A stretch of DNA of 64,000 bases from Bradyrhizobium nitroreducens (GCF_002776695.1 NZ_LFJC01000003.1:1149016-1213015), one strand, 5' to 3'; positions 53,358 to 62,584 are shown, numbered from the stretch's first letter. Numbers and translations are program-made. The notes: generated from the letters alone by a model not told the origin.

Positions 53358-53901
53358 TGCCGACCTCCTCTCGCCCTGCCGGAGAATGCTCCGGCGGCTC
53401 ACCCGTCGCGCTCGGCGCACGGGATCCAGTATCGCTGGGTTGGGCAGCGCCAAGAGGGGCGCCCTCCTCGAGATTCCGCATGAAGAGATCCGGCTTGGAG
53501 GCGCTGACGCGATCCATGACGTCGGCAACAAGCCGGCCACCGGAGGCAACGCGTTTGCCGACCTGGGCTACAAACATCTCGAACCGCTCGCGGCCCAGCG
53601 CACGCGCTGCGTCCTGGTCTTGCGAAGGCAGCGGCGGGGTGATGGTCAGGTAATAGCGGATGAAAAGCGCGATGGTCTCCGCCAGGACGCTCACGTCGCG
53701 GTCGGCTCGTTCCAGTTGCCGGCTCATCCGGTCCAGCCTTCGGATCAGCGCCGCATCGCCGCTCGTGTCGCGCTCAGGATTGAGAAAGCGATCAAGCGCA
53801 GCGTCCACGATCGCTGACTTATTGGTTCCCGGCCGCTTGGCCGCGAGTTCGAGCCGTTGCGCCACGCTATCGCTGACGTAGGCCGACAGTTTCGGTTTCA
53901 T
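53350..53901 (-). CDS. CopG-like ribbon-helix-helix protein
   Basis: A 183-residue protein beginning MKPKLSAYVSDSVAQRLELAAKR, a ribbon-helix-helix domain with NKSAIVDAALDRFL as its recognition helices. A conserved helix ALIRRLDRMSRQLERADRDV follows, then a disordered Pro/Ser-rich tail. Genes of this kind lie between traG and trbB in Trb-type ICEs and may bind the transfer origin or repress the operon. It precedes trbB with an 8-base overlap and follows traG by 12 bases. Confidence 0.85.
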   Translation of the reverse strand: MKPKLSAYVSDSVAQRLELAAKRPGTNKSAIVDAALDRFLNPERDTSGDAALIRRLDRMSRQLERADRDVSVLAETIALFIRYYLTITPPLPSQDQDAARALGRERFEMFVAQVGKRVASGGRLVADVMDRVSASKPDLFMRNLEEGAPLGAAQPSDTGSRAPSATGEPPEHSPAGREEVGNV

Positions 53902-53913
53902 CGGGAATGCTCT

Positions 53914-55941
53914 TCAGAATGAGGGGAGAAGGTCGTCATCGTCGCGGGTGACGGCGTGGGCTCGACGTACGGCGCTGGACGCGCTTGCGGCTTGCTGCAT
54001 CTGGTTGCGATCGGCGGCGACGTCAGACTCGTCGTCAAGCAATCGCTCCTCGAAGGCCCGAGCATCGTTCACAGCCGGTGCGGCTTCGTCGAACAACGGC
54101 AATTGCTGCTTGAGGCCGCCTTCCTCACCGCCCGTCTGCATGAGCTCGCGATACGGCATGGTCGCAAGTCGAAGGTCGGTGGCGCGCGCCTCGCCGCGCC
54201 AATCATTAGTGCGGATCGCTGGCCGATCGGCATACGCGTCGCCCACCAAGGATGGGGGCTTGCGCAGACGACTGACGAAGTTTGCGTCCTCATAGTGCCG
54301 CAGCTTCATCGCCCGGACCGGTGCAAGGCCAGAAACCAGGACGATGGCCTGGTCGGGCGGCAGCTGCATCACTTCGCCAGGCGTCAGCAAAGGACGCGCG
54401 GTCTCCTGACGGCTGACCATAACGTGGCCGAGCCAGGGAGCTAGCCGATGACCGGCGTAGTTGCGCTGTGCACGTAGCTCTGTCGCGGTGCCAAGGGCAT
54501 CCGAGATCCGCTTGGCGGTGCGTTCGTCATTGGCGGCGAAAGCAATGCGGACGTGGCAATTGTCCAGGATCGCGTTGTTCTCGCCATACGCCTTTGCGAT
54601 CTGGTTGAGCGATTGCGCGATCAGATAGGCGCGGATGCCGTAACCGGCCATGAAGGCGAGCGCACTTTCGAAGAAGTCGAGCCTGCCAAGTGCAGGAAAC
54701 TCATCCAGCATCATGAGGAGCTGGCGGTGCGTGCGGTCACCCGCCTTGGTGTTCAGCGTCTCGGTCAGCCGGCGGCCGATCTGGTTGAGGATCAGTCTGA
54801 TCAGCGGCTTGGTACGGCTGATGTCCGACGGCGGAACGACCAGATACAGCGTGACCGGCTTGTCGGCACTGACGAGATCGGCGATACGCCAATCGCAGGA
54901 TTCGGTGTTCCGGCTGACGACGGGATCGCGGTAGAGCCCAAGAAAGCTCACGGCGGTCGACAGAACGCCGGAGCGTTCGTTCTCGGACTTGTTGAGCAGC
55001 TCTCGCGCGGTCGCAGCGACGACGGGGTGCACCTTCGGTTCGGTCTGGGTGCCGAGATGATTGGTTGCCAGCATGATCCTGAGCGTCTTCTCAAAGGACT
55101 GCGCAGGATCGGCCAGGATCTCGGTGACGCGGGTGAGCGTCTTCTTCTCTTCCGCGTAAAGGACGTGGAGAATGACACCGACCAGGAGCGAATGACTGGT
55201 TTTCTCCCAATGGGTTCGGCGTTCGAGCGCCCCTTCAGGGTCGACCAGGATGTCGGCGATGTTCTGCACGTCGCGGACTTCGGCCGCGCCTTTGCGGACC
55301 TCGATCAGCGGATTGTAGCGTGCGCTTCTTGAGTCCGTGGGGTTGAACAGCAGGCAGTGCGAAAACGTCGAGCGCCAACCGGAGGTCAGTTCCCAGTTTT
55401 CGCCCTTGATGTCATGCACCACCGCCGACGACGTCCATGACAGCAATGTCGGCAACACCAGTCCCACGCCCTTTCCCGACCGGGTCGGCGCAAAGCACAT
55501 GACGTGTTCCGGTCCGTCGTGGCGCAGATAGTTATTCTCAAGACGGCCCAGAAACACGCCCTTGGCTGCGAAGAGGCCGGCCTGCTTGATCTCTTTGGGC
55601 GTCGCCCAGCGGGCGGAGCCGTAAGTGGTCACGAGTTGGTTTTGCCGCGCGCGCCACACCGAGTTGAAGATTGCAAACAGCGCGCCGGCGATGCCGCCCG
55701 CGGCAGCAATGGCTCCGCCCTCTTCAAAGATTTCGGGCGCGTACGCCTCGTAGGCAAACCACCATTCGAACAATCGCCAGGGCAGATAGACCGGATAGCC
55801 GGCAACCAGGAACCAGGGCACGCCAAGCCGCTCCTGAAAGCCGAGAGCAGCCGCAGTCCATTGCGTTGCTCCCCACGTCGAGGCGATGACGATGCCGAAG
55901 ACGACAGTGATCTGACCGATGTAGATTTTTGCTGGAAACAT
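53914..55941 (-). CDS. traG: Conjugal coupling protein TraG (VirD4-like)
   Basis: A 675-residue type IV coupling ATPase that links the relaxosome to the Trb channel. Two to three membrane helices lie in the first 100 residues. Walker A is FAPTRSGKGVGLVLPTLL near residue 155, followed by VVHDIKGENWELT. Walker B is LLMMLDEFPALGRLD near 410, and AYLIAQSLNQIAKAYG is the next conserved region. ATG 55941 is preferred; a GTG at 55953 is possible. The gene order traG, copG, trbBCDEJLFGI is the classic one. Confidence 0.93.
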   Translation of the reverse strand: MFPAKIYIGQITVVFGIVIASTWGATQWTAAALGFQERLGVPWFLVAGYPVYLPWRLFEWWFAYEAYAPEIFEEGGAIAAAGGIAGALFAIFNSVWRARQNQLVTTYGSARWATPKEIKQAGLFAAKGVFLGRLENNYLRHDGPEHVMCFAPTRSGKGVGLVLPTLLSWTSSAVVHDIKGENWELTSGWRSTFSHCLLFNPTDSRSARYNPLIEVRKGAAEVRDVQNIADILVDPEGALERRTHWEKTSHSLLVGVILHVLYAEEKKTLTRVTEILADPAQSFEKTLRIMLATNHLGTQTEPKVHPVVAATARELLNKSENERSGVLSTAVSFLGLYRDPVVSRNTESCDWRIADLVSADKPVTLYLVVPPSDISRTKPLIRLILNQIGRRLTETLNTKAGDRTHRQLLMMLDEFPALGRLDFFESALAFMAGYGIRAYLIAQSLNQIAKAYGENNAILDNCHVRIAFAANDERTAKRISDALGTATELRAQRNYAGHRLAPWLGHVMVSRQETARPLLTPGEVMQLPPDQAIVLVSGLAPVRAMKLRHYEDANFVSRLRKPPSLVGDAYADRPAIRTNDWRGEARATDLRLATMPYRELMQTGGEEGGLKQQLPLFDEAAPAVNDARAFEERLLDDESDVAADRNQMQQAASASSAVRRAHAVTRDDDDLLPSF

Positions 55942-56272
55942 TGTCCGCCCCACTCACTCGCGTTGGCGAGCGCGGCGAGATGAAAAGCGCGAGTAACCGG
56001 AGCATTCAACCTGAATAAAAATCGCGGTCAGCAACGAGATCCGCTTCGATCAACCTCATCAGTGAGAGATCGATGATGGGCCAGCTTCAGCGTGGTTGAG
56101 GAAGCGCCTCAATAGAAGGTGAACGGCCTGATCAAACTGGATCAATCGTCTGGCTCAGCTGATTGCTCAGCTCACCGACGTTGTAAGCAAGGAAGCGAGC
56201 GAATCGAACGACCTCGTTTGGGCGTTCGATCTTGAATCTTCAGCATCAGCTGAGAATCCGAAGACGGGCCGG

Positions 56273-56300
56273 TTATACTCATTCCGCGAAACGAGTATAA
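56273..56300. promoter_or_regulatory. TTATACTC inverted repeat
   Basis: TTATACTC (56273-56280) and GAGTATAA (56293-56300) are perfect inverted copies 12 bases apart. It may be an operator for one of the divergent genes or for another ICE regulator. Another TTATACT occurs at 57779 after fic. Confidence 0.45.
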
Positions 56301-56469
56301 TTTGCGCGAGAGAACGGTCCCTCGGGGTCGCCCCGCTACACCGTCGCATTCGGGCGCCCTGGCCAAGTGATCGTCGCAACGACATTCGCGCGTCGGCGGA
56401 TTTTCGGTCCGGGAAGTGTCGGGAGCGAGGTCGTTAGGGAAACCGCAACCATGCACAGGGTCCCACTCG

Positions 56470-56500
56470 ATGCGGAGAATAGCCGCTCTATTCTCCGCAT
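56470..56500. promoter_or_regulatory. Fic operator palindrome 1
   Basis: Perfect 13-bp arms, ATGCGGAGAATAG and CTATTCTCCGCAT, with a 5-base centre. A second palindrome with the same core follows 25 bases later, and a third half-site overlaps the fic start codon. The layout is typical of an autoregulated repressor; the Fic protein has a C-terminal winged-helix-like end that could bind here. Confidence 0.75.
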
Positions 56501-56525
56501 AAATTGCGGTGAATTCCCTTGCGGA

Positions 56526-56570
56526 TGCGGAGAATAGGGGCCATATTCTCCGCAAGGAGTGCGGAGAATG
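56526..56570 (+). promoter_or_regulatory. Fic operator palindrome 2 and start-codon half-site
   Basis: TGCGGAGAATA (56526-56536) and TATTCTCCGCA (56544-56554) are perfect 11-bp arms with a 7-base centre. The half-site TGCGGAGAATG (56560-56570) follows and contains the fic ATG. A protein bound across them would block both transcription and ribosome access. The AAGGAG box (56554-56559) lies between palindrome and half-site. Confidence 0.75.
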
Positions 56571-57671
56571 CCAAGATATATTCACCAACTCACTGATTGG
56601 CCTCACTTTTCCTGGGATATGGATGCTCTGGCGAAGCTGCTCGCGGCTGTCCGGCTCAGGCAAGGCCAGCTCATAGGCCGAATGCAGACCCTGGGTTTCG
56701 CCCAACAGGAAGAGGCTGTCCTGACCACCTTGACGGAGGAAGTCCTCAAGTCCAGCGAAATCGAGGGAGAGAAACTCGACAAGGATGCGGTGCGCTCTTC
56801 GCTTGCGCGTCGCCTCGGCATGGACGCGGGCGCCTTGCCGTCGGCAGACCGCAATGTCGAAGGCGTTGTCGAGATGATGCTCGACGCCACGCAGAAGTTC
56901 AAAGCTGAGCTCACCTCAGAGAGGCTCTTTGGCTGGCATGCGTCGCTCTTTCCGACGGGTCGCAGCAACCTGAAGAAGATCGCGGTGGGAGCCTGGCGGG
57001 ATGCGGCAGCGGGACCGATGCAGGTTGTCTCCGGCGATTATGGTCGTGAGCGCATCCATTACGAGGCACCCACCGCCGAAAAGCTCGATGCTGAAATGAC
57101 CGCGTTTCTGAGCTGGTACAACACCGTGGAGAAGATTGACCCGATCATCAAGGCCGCGATCGCGCATCTTTGGTTCGTGACCATCCACCCTTTCGAGGAC
57201 GGCAACGGACGCATCGCCCGCGCCATCGCCGACATGTCCCTTGCCCGCTCTGAAGGAATTCCGCAGCGCTTCTACAGCATGTCCGCCCAGATACGCAGCG
57301 AGCGGAAGACCTACTACGACATGCTGGAGAGCACCCAGAAGGGCGACCTCAACATCACGCCGTGGCTTGAGTGGTTCCTGGGCTGCCTCGATCGCGCCTT
57401 CACTGGAGCTGAGACCATTCTCGCAGCGGTGCTTGCAAAAGCCGACTTCTGGAAACGGCATGCCACAGCGCGGATCAATGAGCGGCAGCGCGACATGCTG
57501 AACCGTCTGCTGGACGGGTTCGAGGGCAAGCTGACATCCAGCAAGTGGGCCAGAATCGAGAAGTGCTCGCCCGACACTGCCTTGCGCGACATCCAGGACC
57601 TCGTTGATCAGGGCATTCTCGCCAAGGACGAAGGCGGAGGCCGAAGTACAAGTTATTCGCTCGTCGCTTGA
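56568..57671 (+). CDS. Fic family protein with internal inhibitory helix
   Basis: A 367-residue Fic AMP-transferase-like protein. The catalytic loop is HPFEDGNGRIAR, intact, near residue 210. An N-terminal helix has SSEIEGE, the (S/T)xxxE(G/N) inhibitory motif, which marks a class II (self-inhibited) Fic protein; no separate antitoxin is needed. The C-terminal 80 residues (LNRLLDGFEGKLTSSKWARIEKCSPDTALRD) look like a winged helix. ATG 56568 is chosen because AAGGAG ends 8 bases before it. Its targets are unknown; Fic proteins on mobile elements may modify host proteins or regulate the element. Confidence 0.87.
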   Translation: MPRYIHQLTDWPHFSWDMDALAKLLAAVRLRQGQLIGRMQTLGFAQQEEAVLTTLTEEVLKSSEIEGEKLDKDAVRSSLARRLGMDAGALPSADRNVEGVVEMMLDATQKFKAELTSERLFGWHASLFPTGRSNLKKIAVGAWRDAAAGPMQVVSGDYGRERIHYEAPTAEKLDAEMTAFLSWYNTVEKIDPIIKAAIAHLWFVTIHPFEDGNGRIARAIADMSLARSEGIPQRFYSMSAQIRSERKTYYDMLESTQKGDLNITPWLEWFLGCLDRAFTGAETILAAVLAKADFWKRHATARINERQRDMLNRLLDGFEGKLTSSKWARIEKCSPDTALRDIQDLVDQGILAKDEGGGRSTSYSLVA

Positions 57672-57782
57672 ATGCCGTTGGTTGCGGCGAGCGCATCCCT
57701 TGGACCGTCCAGCTTTCCGACGATCATTGTCCACCCGGGCAGCCGCCGGTCCGCGGGCGCGGAGGCCTCTACCGCGAGTTAT

Positions 57783-57802
57783 ACTATTCTCGAGAAGATA
57801 GT
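57783..57802. repeat. Small inverted repeat after fic
   Basis: ACTAT (57783-57787) and ATAGT (57798-57802) flank a TCTCGAGAAG core that contains the palindrome TTCTCGAGAA. It lies in the 230-bp gap where fic and the relaxase gene converge. No T-run follows, so a terminator role is not supported. Confidence 0.35.
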
Positions 57803-57901
57803 TAACCATCAAGAGTTTCAGCGCGTTGCGCGCGATTGTGAGAGCTTTGCGCGAACCGCCTCGCCGAAGAAATGAGCTGGCTCCGGCCGGTAGCCAGCCC
57901 C

Positions 57902-59872
57902 TTAGCGCCCGATCCCGCGCTTGATGCCGATCGACCAGGATATGCCCTCGCCGCCCACGCTGCCGGTGACCGACTGCCCGCGCGCTCTCTCCAGCACCGG
58001 CCGCCAGGGCACCAGCGTGAAGTCATGGGACCGCTCGATCAGCGCATAGCGGCCGCTGTTCAGCGTCAGCATGCGCCGGTAGACACCCGCGATATTGTCG
58101 CCGGCCTTGGCGTCGAGATGCTCAAGTCCCGTTCGCGCCGCAATATCTGCGGCTGCCCGTCCGAGTTCACGCGCCTCAAGGGTCCGCAGCAAATCCCGCG
58201 CATAGCGCACCTGCCCATCCTGCTCGCGCGCAAGCCCCTGCTCGATCAGCCATTGCCGTCTCGCCCGCATCGCGGCCTCGACCTCAGCACCCATTCCGCT
58301 CGGCCCCAGCGCCTCGTGCGTCTTGGCGACAAGCTGACGATCGAGCCAGGTCGCGCCCACCGCCTGCGGGAGATCCTCAAGCCTCTGCCATGACAGCACG
58401 GCAAGCCGCACAGGATGGCGGGCGCGCTGGCGGCTCTCATACTGCAGCGCCCGATCAAGGTGATCGTCGCCCACCGCCCAGCTCCCGTCACTGAGCCTGC
58501 TGACCATGCCCTCCTGCCGCATCGATTCCAGACGCCGCACATGGGATGCGACATATTCGCTTGAGGCCTGCGGGTCGAACCGGCGATGAAGGTGGTCGCT
58601 GTAACGTCCGTCATTGGCGGCGGCGATCGCCGCGATGGTTCGATCGATCTGGCGCGGCTCCGCGGCGCGAGAGCTGAGCTCGACAATCGTGTTCCGGACC
58701 GGTGGCTCATCCTGATTGGAGAGGCTGCCGATCTCCGCATAGTGCGTCCGCCCATCGATGCCATCCACGACCACATAGCGGCGCTCCCTCAGTTCGTCCG
58801 CAAACCCCTCACCGACGACACGCCCGACCAGCCGTTGGCTGCTCTGTCCTGGATCGAAGATCGCGTAGCCGCCAGGGGCCCGCGACAGTCCAGCCGCGGC
58901 AAGCTCGCGGTGCATGGTCTTGATGATATCGCCCCGCTCGCCCATGCGTCTGAGCTTTGCCTCGAGGGCGGCATCGATCCGCCACTGGCCGGGGCCGGTT
59001 TCTTCCGCAAGTCCCATCCGCTCGAGCGCTCGTAGCCGCCCCATCCGAGCGGCCAGCCAGGCTGGATCTCTTGCCGGCGTCGCGCTGAGTTCAAGGGCGC
59101 CATCCGGCGCATCGCGCACGATGGCCCGGTCAAGGCGCGTGAACCGCTCGGCCGTCACCTCCTGCTGGAGCTTGCGCATGGCCTCGATCTCCGTCTCTGG
59201 ACCGAGCTCCCGCGTGATCAGATCGGCGGCCCGCGCCCGCAGGCCGTGAGAGATATAATCGCGTGCGATCACGAGGTCCTGCCCTTGGTCATCCCTTCCA
59301 CGAAGGACGATGTGGGTGTGCGGATGGCCGGTGTTGAAATGATCAGCTGCGACCCAGTCGAGCCTGGTGCCGAGGTCAGTCTCCATCTGTCGCATCAGGT
59401 CGCGGACGAAGGGCTTCAGGTCGGAGAGTTCCGCGCTATCCTCCGGCGCCACAATGAACCGGAACTGGTGGCGATCTCCCTCGCTCCGTTCCGTGAAGGC
59501 CTTGCCGTCGGCCCGATCGCCTGCGGCATCGTAGAGCTCGCCCGGCTCGCCGTCCCGTGTGACGCCGTCGCGCTGCACATAACGCAGATGGGCCCGAACG
59601 GCGCCGGCGTTGCCAGACTTAATGCGCACGATGCGAGCCTTGATCACGACCCGGCGCTGACCCTTAGCTCTCGCCGCCCCGGCCAGCACCGTGCCTTGCG
59701 CGTGCCCCCGACCGATCCGGCCACCGGAGAAGTTTGACGCTCGGCGCGAACTGACGCCGGCCTTGTCTGCCGCCTGGCGCACGCGCCGCAAATAGCTGGT
59801 TGCTTTCCTGGCTTTGCGATTGCCGATCCGGCCGAGCTTGACTTCGAATTCGTCGTCATCGACGCCGTGCAT
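57902..59872 (-). CDS. Relaxase (MOBP type, DUF3363 family)
   Basis: A 656-residue relaxase that would nick the transfer origin and lead the strand into the recipient. The metal-binding motif HFNTGHPHTHIVLRG (three His) lies near residue 178-192, preceded by an N-terminal part (VIKARIVRIKSGNAGAVRAHLRYVQRDG) that holds the candidate Tyr near residue 98. The C-terminal two thirds (about 300-656) are the DUF3363-type helical region. ATG 59872 has GGAGAGG 8 bases before it. It may correspond to rlxS of ICEMlSym-R7A. The methylase-like gene lies upstream, separated by a 736-base gap. Confidence 0.88.
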   Translation of the reverse strand: MHGVDDDEFEVKLGRIGNRKARKATSYLRRVRQAADKAGVSSRRASNFSGGRIGRGHAQGTVLAGAARAKGQRRVVIKARIVRIKSGNAGAVRAHLRYVQRDGVTRDGEPGELYDAAGDRADGKAFTERSEGDRHQFRFIVAPEDSAELSDLKPFVRDLMRQMETDLGTRLDWVAADHFNTGHPHTHIVLRGRDDQGQDLVIARDYISHGLRARAADLITRELGPETEIEAMRKLQQEVTAERFTRLDRAIVRDAPDGALELSATPARDPAWLAARMGRLRALERMGLAEETGPGQWRIDAALEAKLRRMGERGDIIKTMHRELAAAGLSRAPGGYAIFDPGQSSQRLVGRVVGEGFADELRERRYVVVDGIDGRTHYAEIGSLSNQDEPPVRNTIVELSSRAAEPRQIDRTIAAIAAANDGRYSDHLHRRFDPQASSEYVASHVRRLESMRQEGMVSRLSDGSWAVGDDHLDRALQYESRQRARHPVRLAVLSWQRLEDLPQAVGATWLDRQLVAKTHEALGPSGMGAEVEAAMRARRQWLIEQGLAREQDGQVRYARDLLRTLEARELGRAAADIAARTGLEHLDAKAGDNIAGVYRRMLTLNSGRYALIERSHDFTLVPWRPVLERARGQSVTGSVGGEGISWSIGIKRGIGR

Positions 59873-60608
59873 GATCCGGCCTCTCCGCTAGCGAAGGCCG
59901 CGGATATGTGAATCGGACGACCGTTTGCCAAGACGTAGAGGTAATCAACAAACGATAGCATTGCCTTGGGCCCTAACTGCCGACATCGCAGCGTGCGGTG
60001 GCGCTAACTCTTGGATGTGCAGACAACGGCTTAGGCGCTCCGTAGCGCCAGTGCTTTTATCTTGCCCTCCCGCTTTTTGCTTTTTTAGCGAAAGAGCCGC
60101 CGCGACTTGGCAGTTGACTTGCGAAGCCCCACCGTTTGCGCGCGCTCGCGATAGCGATCGTTACCCGAAGGGCCGAGACACCCGTAGGGTGGCTCGGTGA
60201 GGAGCGAAGCGACGAGTAGAGCGCGGGCCGAAGGCATCGCCCCTATTGCCATCAGCACCGCGAATTCTTGCCCCCGTGAGCGAAGATCCGTTAGTAGCAA
60301 ACTCGAAAGTCTCAACGTCGTGATCGGGTTGCAGCGTTTCGAATGCACACCGAATGTCCGCCATGGGGCGCCCACGAACCTGGAAACTGACGGCTGATAT
60401 CACGAGCTACCCGGTGTGCAGCCGCCGGACGCTTACAGGCCAAAGGTGGTACACGATGAATGAAAAATGGCTGCGCTCTACAACGGGCCTTTGGGCTGTC
60501 CGACGAGCGCGGAAGTTCATCAGCCGCGCGGAGGCCGACCGAGTGAACCAGGCTTGGTAGCCTGGCTCGCTCGGGCAATTTGCGAGACGAAATTAGTCGC
60601 AAAGACGG
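59873..60608. other. Gap upstream of the relaxase; possible oriT region
   Basis: A 736-base stretch with no convincing gene. It contains an inverted repeat at 60173-60197 (separate entry) and several shorter GC-rich repeats. Transfer origins often lie next to their relaxase gene, so this is a candidate oriT location. No known nick-site sequence is recognised. Confidence 0.4.
60173..60197. repeat. Imperfect inverted repeat, oriT candidate
   Basis: CCGAGACACCC (60173-60183) and GGGTGGCTCGG (60187-60197) pair with one mismatch around a GTA centre. It is followed by TGAGGAGCGAAGCGACGAG. A hairpin next to a relaxase gene is a common oriT feature, but the nick site is not identified. Confidence 0.4.
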
Positions 60609-61556
60609 TCAGCGCTTGGGTGCAGAAGGTCCAAGATCAGTGAACAAGTCCGCCTGGAGGGGGCGTTCTTCAAACCGAATTCCGGCCCTTGCTTTGGCCT
60701 CGACCTCGCGAATTATCGCCTCCTGCCGCTCTACCGGAACGCCGTTTTTGCTCCAGAGAGCGCGCAGCTCGGCCTCAGGCTCGGCTGAAGATCGAACCTT
60801 GTTGCGAGGGATTTCCTCGAAGTTGGCGCAGACGATTTCGACATTGGGCGCGATGCCTTTCCACTCGTCACGATAGTAAGAACAGTCTACGCCGCAGCCC
60901 GCTTCGAGCTGAATTCCGGTCTGCTCGGTGAACTTGAGATAGTCCGCGCTCTTGCGTTCGCGGTAGCACTGCACGCCGCTATATTGGAACGGCGCAGACG
61001 CCTGGGGGACGATGAACGCGCCATAGTCCGCAATATCGGAAGCGATATCGATCACGTGAAACTCGAAAGACCGCCCGGTGTAGCGCGGTCCGCTTCCGAT
61101 CCGGGGGGGGGCTCCGAACGGGGGATTTGCGATCGCGCAGCCGAAATGTCCGAGGCCTGGCAAGTCCAGATCGAACACATCAGCACAAATCCATTTCGCT
61201 TCCGGCAGCACCTTGCACCCAACCTCGACATAGGCAGGATTACGCTCGATACAGACGATCTCTTTCTGTGGCTCGTCGCGGCCCCGCGCGTAGTGGGCCC
61301 TCCAATAGACGTGGAATGCGAGTGCGCCAATTCCGGCGCAAAGGTCGACGGTTCGGCCGCCGTAAGCATCAATCGCGAAGTCTCCGGCAAGGCCGCTAGG
61401 GGTAAAGAATGCCCCCGCCGATCCGTTGATGTGGCTTGCGCCCTCGTGCCAATTGTCGAGCACAAACACACGCTCGTCGTAAGTCAGGACGTCCTTCTTG
61501 AGCAGTTCGACGGCCTCGGCATGTGCCTTGGCCTCCGCCTTCGTCAATTTTGCCAT
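60609..61556 (-). CDS. DNA methylase-like protein of the ICE
   Basis: A 315-residue protein with an N6-adenine methyltransferase fold. The SAM-binding motif is RTVDLCAGIGALAFHV (residues about 67-82), and the catalytic motif is CAIANPPFGAPP (NPPF) near residue 140. No target-recognition domain is apparent, and the C-terminus is charged. Such proteins are part of the conserved transfer region of rhizobial ICEs. It may mark element DNA or the recipient copy. ATG 61556 starts MAKLTKAEAKAH; longer in-frame starts exist but read GC-rich leader. Confidence 0.8.
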   Translation of the reverse strand: MAKLTKAEAKAHAEAVELLKKDVLTYDERVFVLDNWHEGASHINGSAGAFFTPSGLAGDFAIDAYGGRTVDLCAGIGALAFHVYWRAHYARGRDEPQKEIVCIERNPAYVEVGCKVLPEAKWICADVFDLDLPGLGHFGCAIANPPFGAPPRIGSGPRYTGRSFEFHVIDIASDIADYGAFIVPQASAPFQYSGVQCYRERKSADYLKFTEQTGIQLEAGCGVDCSYYRDEWKGIAPNVEIVCANFEEIPRNKVRSSAEPEAELRALWSKNGVPVERQEAIIREVEAKARAGIRFEERPLQADLFTDLGPSAPKR

Positions 61557-62044
61557 CGTGATGTCTCGCTTGTCGGCCCTTGCTGGGCGTTTGATCGGCG
61601 CGGCGCGCATGGCCTTCGCCATGCCGCCTGCCCGTCGGCGAGACCGGGGTTTCGGGGGGCGAGAGCTTGTTTCGGCGCCGGCTTTGCCGGCGTGCATCCG
61701 ATGGTGCGCAACGCGGTTGCACCGAGCAGCGTGAGCTGCGACGTGCGACCGACTTGCTGCGCCGGAGGACGAAAGAAGGTCTTGCGGGGGTGACGGGGCA
61801 GCGCCCCTCAAGTCCCCCATTCAAGAGAAAAGCGGCTTACGCGTGCCAACCCGCGTGCGAGCTAGCGAAATCGAGGACGTGACTATCAGCGTCTCGATCC
61901 GGTCGCTCGTCGTGGAGGTTTGATAGGCCCTGTGCTGGGAGACCTTACCCAACAGGCCCGACGCGGGTGCAGCCGAATGGGCTCGAGCCGAGCAAGAAAT
62001 GGCGCGCGCCATTGTTTCAGACGCGCGCCCGTAAAACCAACCGC
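61557..62044. other. GC-rich gap with nested inverted repeats
   Basis: A 488-base stretch between the TraF and methylase genes. It contains CGCCGGC-TTT-GCCGGCG (61676-61692) and the nested repeat at 61786-61818. No gene is supported. It might be a second oriT candidate or a long leader of the methylase gene. Confidence 0.45.
61786..61818. repeat. Nested GC-rich inverted repeat
   Basis: GGGGG (61786-61790) pairs with CCCCC (61814-61818), and inside it GGGGC (61795-61799) pairs with GCCCC (61803-61807) around AGC. The outer CTTG (61781-61784) and CAAG (61822-61825) extend the symmetry. It may be a hairpin of an origin of transfer or a transcription attenuator. Confidence 0.45.
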
Positions 62045-62584
62045 TCACATATCCGGATTCCATGTCCAGAGCGGACGTGCGACGCCCAGGATATCGCAGC
62101 GAAGCACCGGCCCGAAGTACCGCGAGTCAAAGGAATTCGGATGGGGCTGCAGCAGGAAATATTCCCCCTCCACGAGCCTCAGGCAGCCTTCCCAGATCGG
62201 CAGAGGTCGCCCTTCCCTGTCCTTCTCCAGTACTTCGGCGACGACCTTTCCGTTGATCGCAATGGTCCCGGTCGGCTCCTTGGCGCGGCAAATTTCGTCG
62301 CCGCCGATGGCCTCGACCTGCTTCAATAGAGGGACCGGCGTCGGGAGAATTTGGTAGGCGACGATTAAAAGTTCGATCGCGGGAGGCGGCTTGAAGACGG
62401 CGAGCTCGCCGCGCGCTGGCAGCCGGGGCTCCAGATAGTAGAAGCCGAGGGGTGCGCTGCCGGTAGCGTTATAGATCAGCACCGGAACCGCGGGGGCGGA
62501 CGACATCAGGAGCGAGATGATGCCGGCGCACATGGCCGAGAGCGTTGAGGCCTGGCGCCAAAGTCTCGTGCGTTTAATCAGCAT
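62045..62584 (-). CDS. traF: TraF-type peptidase (S26 family)
   Basis: A 179-residue peptidase that would cyclise the TrbC pilin. A membrane helix lies at about residues 10-30 (ASTLSAMCAGIISLLMSSAP). The catalytic Ser is in NATGSAPLGFYYL, and the Lys is in LLKQVEAIGGDEIC, typical of TraF. The C-terminal FLLQPHPNSFDSRYFGPV is the family signature. ATG 62584 has GAGGAGG upstream. The gene overlaps the RdfS-like gene by 11 bases, so both are in one operon. Confidence 0.88.
   Translation of the reverse strand: MLIKRTRLWRQASTLSAMCAGIISLLMSSAPAVPVLIYNATGSAPLGFYYLEPRLPARGELAVFKPPPAIELLIVAYQILPTPVPLLKQVEAIGGDEICRAKEPTGTIAINGKVVAEVLEKDREGRPLPIWEGCLRLVEGEYFLLQPHPNSFDSRYFGPVLRCDILGVARPLWTWNPDM

Larger units (their letters stand above)
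55942..56567. other. Regulatory region between traG and fic
   Basis: About 625 bases between the divergent traG and fic genes. No real gene. It holds one inverted repeat (56273-56300) and, next to fic, two perfect palindromes and a half-site (listed separately). The traG promoter should lie at the left end. Confidence 0.55.

Noticed and set aside
56559..56567. GTG start for fic
   Set aside because: It would place the ribosome site over the start codon; ATG 56568 has AAGGAG at the right distance.
57783..57802. Rho-independent terminator after fic
   Set aside because: The stem is short and has no T-run after it.
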